Below, piece after piece: positions 1 to 8,671 of a DNA stretch of 25,891 nt. The stretch spans positions 3,161,736 to 3,187,626 of the forward strand of contig CM074810.1 of assembly GCA_037447605.1 (NCBI GenBank). Direction: 5' to 3'. Every line of letters starts with the position of its first letter. Position 1 is the first letter of the stretch. The position numbers were made by a program, and so were the translations under genes. The notes beneath the pieces are model-generated. The model did no database searches. It was not told the origin of the DNA and was given only the letters and a program-made list of their open reading frames with translations. This DNA is from Zygnema circumcarinatum. Its lineage: Eukaryota; Streptophyta; Zygnematophyceae; Zygnematales; Zygnemataceae.

Positions 1-300
1 CTGCCCCGGAGTAGGATTGGAGCTTGATCTTGAGTGTGACGCTACCAGAGATCTGGCCCTTGCGTCCATCCCCGAAAGTAACACTTTCTGAATGGGGATC
101 TGTGGTCAACCCAAATCTCTGGGTGAACGCAGAGCTAACAAAGTTAGCATCTGCACCAGTATCTAGCAGTATAACTGCTGGGTGGCCATTGGCTGACCCG
201 ATGAAGGTCATGGCACGATGGGCAAGATGGAACATAGATCGCACTATATGCGAGGGTTGAGGACGAGCCGTCCTCCACACCAATGTGTAGGGTGAGCCAA
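1..300 (-). CDS. Retrotransposon aspartic protease domain (partial)
   Basis: The minus frame is open from about 300 to the window edge. It contains the retropepsin active-site motif LLDTGAD, preceded by a hydrophobic AVI and followed by ANFVSSAFTQRFGL. A glycine-rich FGDGRKGQ flap-like stretch then leads into a beta-strand-rich region (LKIKLQSYSG). This layout matches the retroviral-type aspartic protease of plant LTR elements, which cleaves the Gag-Pol polyprotein. No lesion is visible in this part. The frame runs off the left edge, so the start and C-terminal polymerase are not seen. It lies downstream of the broken gag on the same strand. Confidence 0.85.
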
Positions 301-725
301 CCAGCAAGCTGGTGGATCCTTCCATCTCTTGCACCAACGTGTGCCCTTTCCTCAACTGTTTCACCAACCGCCAAGTGGCGTTGGGAAAGGTGCGAACTGC
401 CATGTGCTGAGGAACCAGCACATGCAGCCCAAGGACATGGGAGGTGTTTCCCATGACATGCAAAGCATCCATGGCACATTGCATGAGAACATCATCGCCC
501 ATGACATTGAGGATAAAGACATGCCAATCACCATTCATCACTACATCCATAAACCCAGAAGGAGTCACTACAGTGGCAGGGGAAAGAGAAATGGAAGAAG
601 GGAGTACATCAAACACAAAGAGATCTTGCACTCCCAAAGGCCTGCCCACCAAGTTAAGAATGTCCAGGGTTCTAAGAAACAAGAGTCTTTTATCCCTGAT
701 GGCAGCCCCATTCCCTCCCCCTAGC

Positions 726-1440
726 CTAGCATGTCCACCAGCAACGACCCCTAAGCTGCTGGTGGGTTGGGGTTTTCCGGCCCCTTGCCCTTCTTGTCCT
801 TGGTGTTCGTGAGGGCAATCCCGCCTTGTGCCCCTCCTCGCGAAATTTAAACACTTGTTCTCCCCACGCGATCTTCCATTTCCTCCGAGTCAACTTCGCG
901 TCGCGGTAAGCAGGGCCGCAGCCACTTCCGGCTGCTTCCGCTTGTTCTTTCCTGCCATCTTGGCAGGAGCTGAGGGTCCCGCCTTCCACGACCCTGTCAC
1001 GTCGCCCGACCTCTGCTGGGGTCGGGAAGGGCCTGCATCGCCTGCAGGGGCGGTGTCCAACTGAATGGCTGCATCAAAGTACAGCTCAGAGTCAGCGGGG
1101 TCCCACGGTTTCAGAGTCCGTGGGTTAGTTCGCAACTGCTTCCTCAGGTGTGGCTTCAAGCCATTCCTGAAGTGGAAGAAAAACTCAGCCTGTCCAGGCT
1201 TGTGAGTGGTGATCTGAGGCACCACTTGTCGCAGGTCTCGCAGAAACTGCTTGACGCTGCCGGTTTGGACCATGTTCTGAAACTTATCCCGGGCCTCCAA
1301 GCCGGGATCCAAGGCCCCAGTGTTTGATAAGTTCATTCTCGAACTTATCCCACCGCCCTCCTAATTCATCAGAGAGGCCCTCATATTAATAATGGCGCGC
1401 TTCCTTCGAGGCCGGGTATGCTACCCACTCCGAGGGGGGA
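726..1440 (-). pseudogene. Broken retrotransposon gag with zinc-knuckle remnant
   Basis: Fragments of a retrotransposon Gag capsid domain are spread over several minus frames. Near 1430-1340 the reading is EWVAYPASKEARHYY, a TAA stop, then YEGLSDELGGRWDKFENELIKHWG. After a frame change near 1315 it resumes as LEARDKFQNMVQTGSV, followed by a capsid-like helix-rich stretch to about 1050. Around 830-870 a CCHC-like knuckle is still visible in mixed frames (EEGHKAG in one, NKC in another), with cysteines lost or shifted. Gag normally packages element RNA. The stop and at least two frame changes show this copy cannot make an intact protein. Confidence 0.75.
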
Positions 1441-2267
1441 CAATGGTCGCAAGAAGGTAACCTCGCTTGATTCCAAATCCACGCCAATCGAAGCAAATTG
1501 CGGTAGATGTTCGGCCTGAAAAGGAAAGCGGGCTACCTTGCCCGATTCCGCCGTGGGCATCCCCGCAGGTTATGGGGAGCAAACTGAGGATCGATCTCCT
1601 CCGCCTCAAAGAAATGCCTTCCCTCGACACGGGGTCCCCATCACTGGGTGGTTCGCCACCCCCGTGAGTGATCGCGGAAAACCGTGGGTTCGATTCCCCG
1701 GCCGGGCCGCTTCTCGTAAGCCGTGTTGGGGCGTCGACAGACGACGCCACCGAGTGGTTTGCCTAACCCCTTTCCCGTGACCTGATGCATCCACGCTTAC
1801 GTACCGAGGGGGTTCGGGTATACCTTTCGATTCTGGACCGTCCGAAGGCTCCGAACTCCATTTGAGCGGTCACTCAAGCGGCGATTCCGTGAGCCTATGT
1901 CGCCCACTGCCAGACAAAGCTATGGTGGCGACGGCCGCCTTTACATCCGCTTCCCAGCCGACCCTTCTTTCATCTTTTCAAAGACGCCTACCGCGGATGT
2001 GGGCCCGACACGGATCGGGCGGATTCGGCCGCTGCTCCGTGACGGAGGGCGTGGTAAGCAGCCACCTGGGATGCACCTTGTCACCAGGCCTCGGCTGGCC
2101 CTCCACAGGACTCCGGGCCATAGCCCTTCGAAGTTTCCTCCATCACCTCGCCCCGGGGACCGGGCGGTGGAGGTGGCGGCCCTCGGTGGCCCCGGTCCCT
2201 CCTCCGGGCCGCAAGGAGTGGTCACCATGACCCACTAGGTTCTCCCAAAAGAAGAAGGCCGCAACGC
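1441..2267 (-). other. Retrotransposon leader between primer site and recognisable gag
   Basis: This GC-rich stretch has only short overlapping frames and no recognised domain. By position it is the 5' untranslated leader plus the N-terminal part of gag, probably frame-damaged. A single plus-strand T-arm-like motif (GGTTCGATTCC near 1687-1697) is present without a convincing tRNA fold. Confidence 0.5.
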
Positions 2268-2280
2268 GGCTCTGATACCA
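2268..2280 (-). other. Retrotransposon primer-binding site (initiator tRNA-Met type)
   Basis: On the minus strand the sequence is TGGTATCAGAGCC, the standard plant LTR-element primer-binding site complementary to the 3' end of initiator methionine tRNA. It sits one base from CGTTACA, the expected CA-ending LTR terminus. This fixes the element orientation as minus and the inner LTR edge at 2282. Confidence 0.9.
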
Positions 2281-2901
2281 ATGTAACGACTGAAATCTAC
2301 CCTCTTCAGCCTGCGCGGAATTACACACCAGCACTCAGAGTTCAGAGAGAGAGAGAGCTTCAGAGTGGGGAGCAGCCCGGGACGGGCGTGCAACCGTATG
2401 CCGGTACGTTGGTTGGGTGACGACAGTCACCGCCTTTACGCTTCCCCGGCCGAATCCTCCTACCAAAGATGGAGGATCGGGCAGGCTGTCCAATGGCGCA
2501 TCGCCACGCGGTTCCTCTCTCGACTCGAATCGTCGAGGTGTATTAACGTGACGTAATGCTCGCCAGATTCTGGCGGTACAAGGCCAGCGACAAAGCGCCA
2601 GACGTTGCAGGCACGGGTTCAGCTTTACGCCAAGGCGCGCTGGGTCGACGATAGCCCGTCCGTACTAACGGTAAATCATATTGCACGGACAATCCGAAGT
2701 TCAAAGGGGGATCTCGCCGCGCCCGAGATCCAATCGCGGTAATCGACAACTCGGTAAGCCGTTAGTCCGTGGATCCTCTACGCCGGAAAGAGGGGACCTG
2801 GCCGCCGACGCTGGGCCCATAGAGATTATGTGTGGCGGCTCCCCACCCAAAGTAAATCCGGGCTTCTTATGAGTTCGGAACTTGTGACCCTCCGCTGCCC
2901 T

Positions 2902-2935
2902 ATAGGTATCCGGCTCTAACCGCTAGGGTACCTAT
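2902..2935. repeat. Hairpin, 10-bp stem in LTR block
   Basis: The left arm ATAGGTATCC (2902-2911) pairs with GGGTACCTAT (2926-2935) through nine Watson-Crick pairs and one G-T wobble, around a 14-nt loop. The minus strand across 2870-2935 also has faint tRNA-like box A and box B features (GGTTAGAGC and AGTTCCGAACTC). Confidence 0.7.
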
Positions 2936-2985
2936 TGATGGAAACATAAAGCCACGCCTTCGGCTCTAAGTAACCCTTCCCTGTG

Positions 2986-3007
2986 ATTGTAGCGCTTTCG
3001 CTACAAT
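2986..3007. repeat. Perfect 9-bp hairpin with 4-nt loop
   Basis: ATTGTAGCG (2986-2994) and CGCTACAAT (2999-3007) are perfect inverted arms around CTTT. It lies about 50 bp from the hairpin at 2902-2935, so the two could form a structured element in the retroelement RNA. The function is unknown. Confidence 0.8.
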
Positions 3008-3613
3008 TCATGCGCTCAATCGCGATAGCCATCCGGCTCTGGGAGGCGGTCGGCGATCGTTGCTCGAGGATAAACGGGCCTGCAGGACGCATGGGAGTGG
3101 ATTCACGCGTATGTCTTCACAATCGGGCGCTTGTCGGGCCTGGCCGCCGTCATTGCCGGCGCCTCTCCTCGCTGAGATCGCCGGCCTCTCCTCGCATGGA
3201 ACCCAAGGGATGGCCTCGTGGAAGGTGCGGGAGGACTCAGTTCTCCCATTGTGGGTAACTCTGGGTGGAGCAAGGCTGCAGGAGCTGGCGCCGCTTGACA
3301 TTGGCGTGGGAGTGAACGGCAGGATGCGAACAGGATCACCCCGGTTTACGTGCGTACCGCGCGAATGCCGCAATCCTCGGGCGATACGGGCTTGAGCACC
3401 CTCTTCAGAATCGATGGGGGATTCAGACCAAGCCGGTTGCAATGCTGCGGCAATCTGCGCAGTGCGTGCGCGGGCAGCCAGATCAGACTCGGCCCTTAAT
3501 GCGTTTGTCAAGGAAGGGGACTCCATAGGGTGCAGATGGATCGGCGGACGTTGCAGGATGGTATAAGAGGGTGAAGGAGGTGGAGGTGGGCGAAAGGGAG
3601 CATGAGTTCTCAA
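3008..3613 (-). CDS. Unrecognised 201-residue open frame in retroelement block
   Basis: This is the longest open frame in the block, in the same sense as the retroelement. The N-terminus is proline-rich. It is followed by an alanine-rich, possibly helical stretch (near LAARARTAQIAAAL) and then a basic, low-complexity C-terminal half rich in arginine and proline. No enzymatic motif, zinc knuckle or membrane segment is recognised. In high-GC DNA such frames arise by chance, and antisense frames overlap it. It may be a remnant of an extra or accessory open frame, or meaningless. Its position inside presumed LTR or leader sequence argues against a host gene. Confidence 0.2.
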   Translation of the reverse strand: MRTHAPFRPPPPPSPSYTILQRPPIHLHPMESPSLTNALRAESDLAARARTAQIAAALQPAWSESPIDSEEGAQARIARGLRHSRGTHVNRGDPVRILPFTPTPMSSGASSCSLAPPRVTHNGRTESSRTFHEAIPWVPCEERPAISARRGAGNDGGQARQAPDCEDIRVNPLPCVLQARLSSSNDRRPPPRAGWLSRLSA

Positions 3614-4620
3614 TGGTGTGCGGGTAGCCGAGCATGTCCACAGTTGATCTCAAGTAGAGAGCCTCCCGCGGCCGCGATCCTTCCTCTTCGGCTTTCACCG
3701 AGAGTCTCCGATGCATACACCCGCATCATGTCCCGTGATTTAAGCGTAGCAGGTCCGTATGGTCCACGCCGCTCGGTTATTTATCTTCGCCGCCACAGTA
3801 AAGCATAAACGCTCTTCGAACTCCTTTTGCCTTCCGCTATCATCCGACGGGCGAATCGTACTCGCGCAGCCTCTCTTCTCGTAAAGCGACGGAATATGAC
3901 CTCGACAACTCGACGAGCAACGCCGGGTATGTGGAGGATTCACCGGGGTTCACCGGGACGCTGATCGTGAGTGGTACGAGAAGCGGGGGGAAGGGCTTCG
4001 CAAGGTTTGCTATAGCTGTGAGGTCGCGACCAGGCTGCCCGAACGCCCCGGTGAGCGGGATGCCGGAAAGATGTCTGGCCGAAGTCGTAGCTGCAAGGAT
4101 CATACAGTCAGCCGATTCTCGTCTCTCGTGAATTGTCGATACAAATGCATCCTCGACGCTGATCGCGAAGATTCACGTGAGCGCGGTCGCATATGCTCTG
4201 GCTGCCTCTCTCTGATCTTTCAATTCGCCGCCTTTCTAACAAAGCTTCTGGGGCATCATTGGTGGGTCATGCCGCTGCCAGCCTCACCATCAAGGTGGAG
4301 ATCTTCACACGGCCCCTGCGGAACCATTGAGAACCGGAAAGTCGTAAGTTCTCGACAGGTTTGCCATGCGCATAAAACGCTCTCGCTGAATTCAAATGTA
4401 CCATCAGAAAGCACTCCCCACGTGAGCGGCCGGGTCTAGCAATCGATCGATCCGAAATCCGGGCCAAGGTTCCGAAAGCCCGCTTGAATGTGTCCCTAGT
4501 CGTGGTGCCGACGACACCACCAGGCTTCGGGACAAATTAATTGATCGTAGTTTTCCTTCCAAATACCCTGGGCGGCCTTGATCCACTCGTCCTCCTCAGT
4601 TCCCGCTGGCGCCGCTTTCC

Positions 4621-5248
4621 TCAAGATGTCCCGCCCAAAGCTTCTCGTGATCTTCCCCGCTCGGTGAATCCTTCCGTGATGATACCGCGGGTATCTCTCA
4701 CCTCATTCTTCTCAAGGATCATGGCTATCAGTTTTGTCATCATCTCTTCCATCTTGCTGGGGACCTCAGATTTGAAACGTGTGCTTCTCTGCAGGTTGGT
4801 GCGAAAGCTGGAGGGACCTTGCGATCGTCCTGCCCTTGCCCCTGAAGCCGCTCGCCTGGGGCTGCCGGATGGGTGAGTTGGGAACGCTAGGGGTGAGTAG
4901 TGCCTCTCGAAAGGAATCCTCGCTCGGCCAGGTAGATCAAGGCCGCCGGGGCTGCGGCCGGGAAGGGACCCCGGGTGCAAGAGCTATCTCTGGACCGAGG
5001 TCCCGTGGGTTTTGTCTCTGGTGGGCTGCAGAGGGGATCTCAGGTTCGAAAGGAACTCCTCTCTTTACAGCATCTGCGGCCGTGACAGCAACTGGGCAGG
5101 CTGACAACTTGATTTTCCTGCGTGCATAACGCCAGCGAAATCTATGGCCATCACTGCCTAGATGGAGATGCTGCAGTTCTTCAATTGACTCGATCTGCTC
5201 AAGGTAGGCCAAACTAGGGTAAGGGTTATCTTCCTCGCGGATTTCCAT
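4621..5248 (-). pseudogene. Possible retroelement ORF remnant in two frames
   Basis: Two overlapping minus frames follow one another (5248-4937, then 4980-4621). The first starts MEIREEDNPYPSLAYLEQIESIEELQ in style: acidic, then basic. The second ends with a helical, charged segment (KMEEMMTKLIAMILEKNEV). Together they could be one Gag-like protein split by a frameshift near 4940-4980. No catalytic motif is visible and no family is recognised. The amino-acid composition looks more protein-like than that of the neighbouring frames, which is the only reason for listing it. Confidence 0.25.
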
Positions 5249-5650
5249 CTTCTTCGCCTTTCTCTGACCGCTTCTTCCTAAGTCCTAATCCGGCCCTTGG
5301 ATTTCCTATCGCCCGCTTCTTCGTCCCAAGTCTTCATCTCAAAATTCATGAAGATCCGCTGTCTTCCCCTCAAGGTGCTCTTCATCCACGTTGCCGCGAC
5401 ATCGGGTCATGTGAGACCGCGCTCACGACAAGGTATCGTGGATCGCCAAACCTTGAGCTCATACCGTAAGATAAGTGGGTTAAGAGAGATCACGATCTAG
5501 CCTAAGTGCCGTATGGCAACCAGCGATCTCGCCCCTAAACTACGAAGGGTTGGATTGGGGCCGCTGGTCATTCGGCAAAGATAGAGCCAGAACCGGGGAT
5601 TCAGGAGGTACGCCATAATTTTAAGACGTGAGGGATCCCGAAGATGTTCC

Positions 5651-6240
5651 CGCTTCGGCAAAATTAACTTGATGCGAAGGCCCTCCCCGGGGTTCTTCTT
5701 CTCGTTTCTTCACCATTCTCTTGCTAGGCTCCTAGTTATCATCGGTCATTGGGAGGAATGGAAGGCAGGATACAGCAAGTTTGGAGCTTGGCATAGAGGC
5801 AGCAAAGGGAAGATAGGAATCAGCTTAGAAAAAGGGTGTGTTTTGGAAACTCACCCAAGCCAGCGATTGGCTGGGGATTCTCATTACAATATAAGTGTCT
5901 TCTCACTGAAATGTCTGTCTGGCTGGGCTGAATGGGATGTCTAAATGCTATCAGCAAGAAGACTCTCTCTCTCTCTCTCTCTCTGCAGTGGAACTCTTTC
6001 TCTCTCGTTACTAGCATCTGTTGCTGGAGCTTGAGAGGAAAAAAAGAAGAACAAGACAACAAACCACACAGCAAATCCAAATACTAAGCCCAGCACTAAA
6101 AGACAAACTAGCATCACTGACACCCCATCTACTTATCACTGACAGTAAATCCTGAGTCTTAGCAGTGACAGTCTCTGATTGGCCAACTGACCACTGAGTG
6201 GCCTGGCTGACTACGTGGAGCCTTCTGATAGGTCAACTAA
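5651..6240. other. Intergenic stretch without recognised gene
   Basis: Composition shifts away from the GC-rich retroelement block. A short (CT)n run lies near 5963-5984. No protein domain or RNA gene is recognised. Short frames on both strands look like chance. Confidence 0.4.
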
Positions 6241-6447
6241 TGACAATCGGCGGCATTTTGCGGCGCTTTCGAGTGCGCCTTGCTGGATGATGTGCTGTTC
6301 CGTGAGCCGCCAACGCATGGCACTGCCTTCTCGCATCCTCCGTTGGCAGCTCCTGGATTATGCTGATCCGTGACACTGAAGAGGCATATGTCAAGTACAA
6401 CTGAACTGACGCGGATCCGTCGAGCGCAGCTCCACTGTGCTACATAG

Positions 6448-6967
6448 TACAGTTTGACTAGTACGGCCAATACGGTCAGTACGATCAGTAGGCTAACACA
6501 GGGTTTACCGTACAAAAAAGTGGTTTTGGCAAAATCAGGGCGAAAATATTGGGTAGCGAAAACTGACAGATTTTTCCTGAAACACGCTACGTTATGTGCC
6601 CTATCTTTTTTTGTCAGTTTGAATTCCCGCCATTTCCGACTGCCGTCCGCGGACTCCACTTTTTTCGCGTCTCGTTTCGTCACGTCACGGTCCCAAACAT
6701 ACTTGCCACGTCATATGTTGCCGCGACCAATCATGTCGCTCCACGTGTTGCGCCCTTATACCTTGTAGACGCGCGCGCTTCGTACATTTCAAATCACCAA
6801 CCGTACATCCAACGAAAAAAGGTCTGTATCTATTCTGAAAAGTGTGAAACAGCATTTTTTGCCAAAAAAAACCTTTTTTTTTCTGCCCGGCGAAATCGTA
6901 CACTACATTCAGAATCCGTACACTGTAAATAGTCGCCCCCGCGAAAATATTGGGGGGGTCTACTGTA
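6448..6967. mobile_element. Possible TA-flanked non-autonomous DNA transposon
   Basis: TACAGT at 6448-6453 and its reverse complement ACTGTA at 6962-6967 bracket 520 bp, as in Tc1/mariner/pogo-type elements that duplicate TA. The right end reads inward as TACAGTAGACCCCCCC followed by AATATTTTCGCGGGGGC, which looks like a transposon end. The left end shares only the outer six bases, so the pairing is weak. A 14-bp direct repeat GCGAAAATATTGGG occurs at 6540-6553 and 6941-6954. The interior is rich in GTAC. No transposase is recognised. Confidence 0.35.
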
Positions 6968-7282
6968 TGACATTTGTACGGACAAACGTTTGAGAGGACT
7001 TTGGCGGGATACTGTACGTGGGCCCGTGCCATGCGCTGTGACCGAGCCCGGCTGCCGATCAAATAGTGATCTGCCGTTTGCGATCTGCGAGGGAATCGAC
7101 GGCTGCGATTGACCGCACGCGTGAAAAAAAATTCAGGTAGGCGGGATATTCAAATGGGGTGACGGGTTATCATTTTCCTTGTTTCGCAGAAATAAAATCT
7201 GCCGATGGAGGGTGGTATCGATTCCAAAAAGGTGTAAAAAAAGCATTTTCCGTTTTTAATCCTTTTTGAAATCTGCCCGGCC
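6842..7282. repeat. Degenerate direct repeat pair
   Basis: The segment 6842-6892 (GTGTGAAACAGCATTTT, a T-rich stretch, then CTGCCCGGC) is echoed at 7232-7282 (GTGTAAAAAAAGCATTTT, a T-rich stretch, then CTGCCCGGC). This suggests diverged copies of one repeat family to the left of the PstS-like gene. Confidence 0.5.
7144..7151. promoter_or_regulatory. P1BS-like motif (PHR1-type site)
   Basis: GGATATTC matches the palindromic GNATATNC site bound by PHR1-type phosphate-starvation regulators. It lies about 1.3 kb upstream of the PstS-like start. Such a 6-base specification is expected about once per 4 kb by chance. Confidence 0.25.
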
Positions 7283-7671
7283 GGGAAGGGGTGTTTGGAT
7301 CCAAAAAAGGGGTGGAAATATCACTACCCCAAATTTAATGTACAAAACGTTTCGTTGGCGTGCGGACCGCTTCGGACCGCCGCAGATTTTTCGTCGTGTA
7401 GTGACGGGCAGCGTGAAAAACGTTACAGTCAAACGTTCCGTACCGTGCCATCTCTGGCGCAAGTGCCATCGACGGCCAGAGATTGTCGGACACGCAGCGG
7501 ACGACACGTCGGGACAAAAAACGGGCAGAAAAAGACGCGGTGAATTTGGATTTTGTCGATCTGACTAACAAGATCCGCCAAGCTAGATTGAATGTACCAC
7601 AAAAATGCCACGTTTTCCAGTCTTGTCGTCAATTGTCACAAGCGTACAAGCCAGTACGGACATGTATGGAA

Positions 7672-7679
7672 GCATATTC
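7672..7679. promoter_or_regulatory. P1BS-like motif (PHR1-type site)
   Basis: GCATATTC is a second GNATATNC match, about 0.8 kb upstream of the PstS-like start codon. A phosphate-starvation site would suit a phosphate-binding protein gene, but the match may be chance. Confidence 0.3.
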
Positions 7680-7907
7680 CAGAATGCACATCTGTGGGCT
7701 GTATCGAAGCTTCCAACGGAAACAGAACAAATCACGGTAGTGGAGAAAAGCCACGTCAACGACTGCCACTTGTGAACAAATTGAACGTGGCACGCTGTGA
7801 TTGGCTAATTTTTATTTTAAAACAGTATTCTTGAATTCATTCCCTGCCAAAGTGACCAGAAATAGAGCGGATCGCAATGAAGCCGACTAAGGCCAATCCC
7901 GATATGC

Positions 7908-8193
7908 CACGTGTACTTTATTTTGGCGTGGGACGTTGTTATTGGCCCAATAATAATTAGAACTAGTATCCCGCGTTGAAAGCCACTGTCGTCGTCGACC
8001 CCGCAAACCGACAAAGGCGGGGGAAGGCTCCATCAGCGGCGGGCCGTGTGTTGCTGACGTGTCTGCCATGTCAGAATCTTGCAAAATCCACAGCGAGGCT
8101 GGTCCACATCGTTGACAGCGATATGCAATAGAAAGGTGCCACGTGGCTTCCCAAGGGGTACGGCCACCAACACGCGCTTCACTTGTCCACGTG
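7908..8193. promoter_or_regulatory. Three G-box (CACGTG) elements
   Basis: Perfect CACGTG palindromes lie at 7908-7913, 8140-8145 and 8188-8193, the last two embedded in CCACGTGG-like contexts. These are binding cores for plant bZIP (ABRE-type) and bHLH factors. Three in 290 bp upstream of a TATA box suggest a real promoter. Confidence 0.6.
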
Positions 8194-8382
8194 GCGATCG
8201 CTGATTGGTCGATGCGCCCGTCCACTCCCTACGGCCGGAGTCCCTGACCCGACAGACCGACATTTTTCACCGACATTTCCACCGACATTCTCGCGCGCCG
8301 CCGCCAGCGAAAAAGATGCCTCCCTTTTGGCCCGGCCCCAGCCCGCCGCCGCCGCCATGGCCATGGCCGGGCCCGCCCGCCC

Positions 8383-8388
8383 TATAAA
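8383..8388 (+). promoter_or_regulatory. TATA box of PstS-like gene
   Basis: TATAAA sits 97-102 bp upstream of the ATG at 8485, in a GC-rich setting. This predicts a transcript start near 8415 and a 5' leader of about 70 nt. Confidence 0.7.
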
Positions 8389-8484
8389 GCGGGCGAACCC
8401 CGCTCTCAAGCAAAGAAAAGCAAGCCCGCCGCCATCCCGCCATCCCACCTACCTTCCATCATCCTCTCCCCGTCGCTCGCAGCC

Positions 8485-8638
8485 ATGGCCGCCGCCCTCC
8501 TCCTCGTCGCCACCGTCCTCCTCCTCTCCGTCGCCTCCTCCCACGCCGCCATTAAAATCGGTGGTGCCTCCTCCGTCCAAGACGTAAGGCCCTCAAACCC
8601 GTCAACCCCATTCTTTTGATCTTCCTCCCCCTCTCTCA

Positions 8639-8671
<33 letters not shown>

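Larger units (their letters stand above)
1..2281 (-). mobile_element. LTR retrotransposon interior (gag-protease side), degenerate, cut by window edge
   Basis: Read on the minus strand, the order is LTR edge (2282), tRNA primer-binding site (2268-2280), leader, gag (about 1440-730) and aspartic protease (about 300-1). Reverse transcriptase and integrase, if present, lie beyond the left edge. Gag before protease before the rest of pol is common to Ty1/copia and Ty3/gypsy. The gag style and the separate retropepsin-like domain suggest Ty3/gypsy, but this is inference. Gag carries a stop and frame changes, so this copy looks inactive. The outer element end and its target duplication cannot be placed. 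Confidence 0.85.
2282..5650 (-). mobile_element. LTR and adjoining retroelement-like GC-rich block, outer limit unknown
   Basis: The inner LTR edge is TGTAACG at 2282 (plus reading). The block stays GC-rich and free of recognisable host genes until about 5650, where composition becomes more AT-rich. It holds a short GA run (2345-2358), two strong hairpins (2902-2935, 2986-3007) and long minus-strand open frames (3008-3613; 4621-5248 in two frames). The LTR may be unusually long, or a shorter LTR may adjoin an older element. Without the second LTR the two cannot be separated. Confidence 0.5.

Noticed and set aside
1660-1712. tRNA gene (GGTTCGATTCC)
   Set aside because: The T-loop motif is good, but the T stem mispairs and no D-arm, anticodon arm or matching acceptor stem can be drawn.
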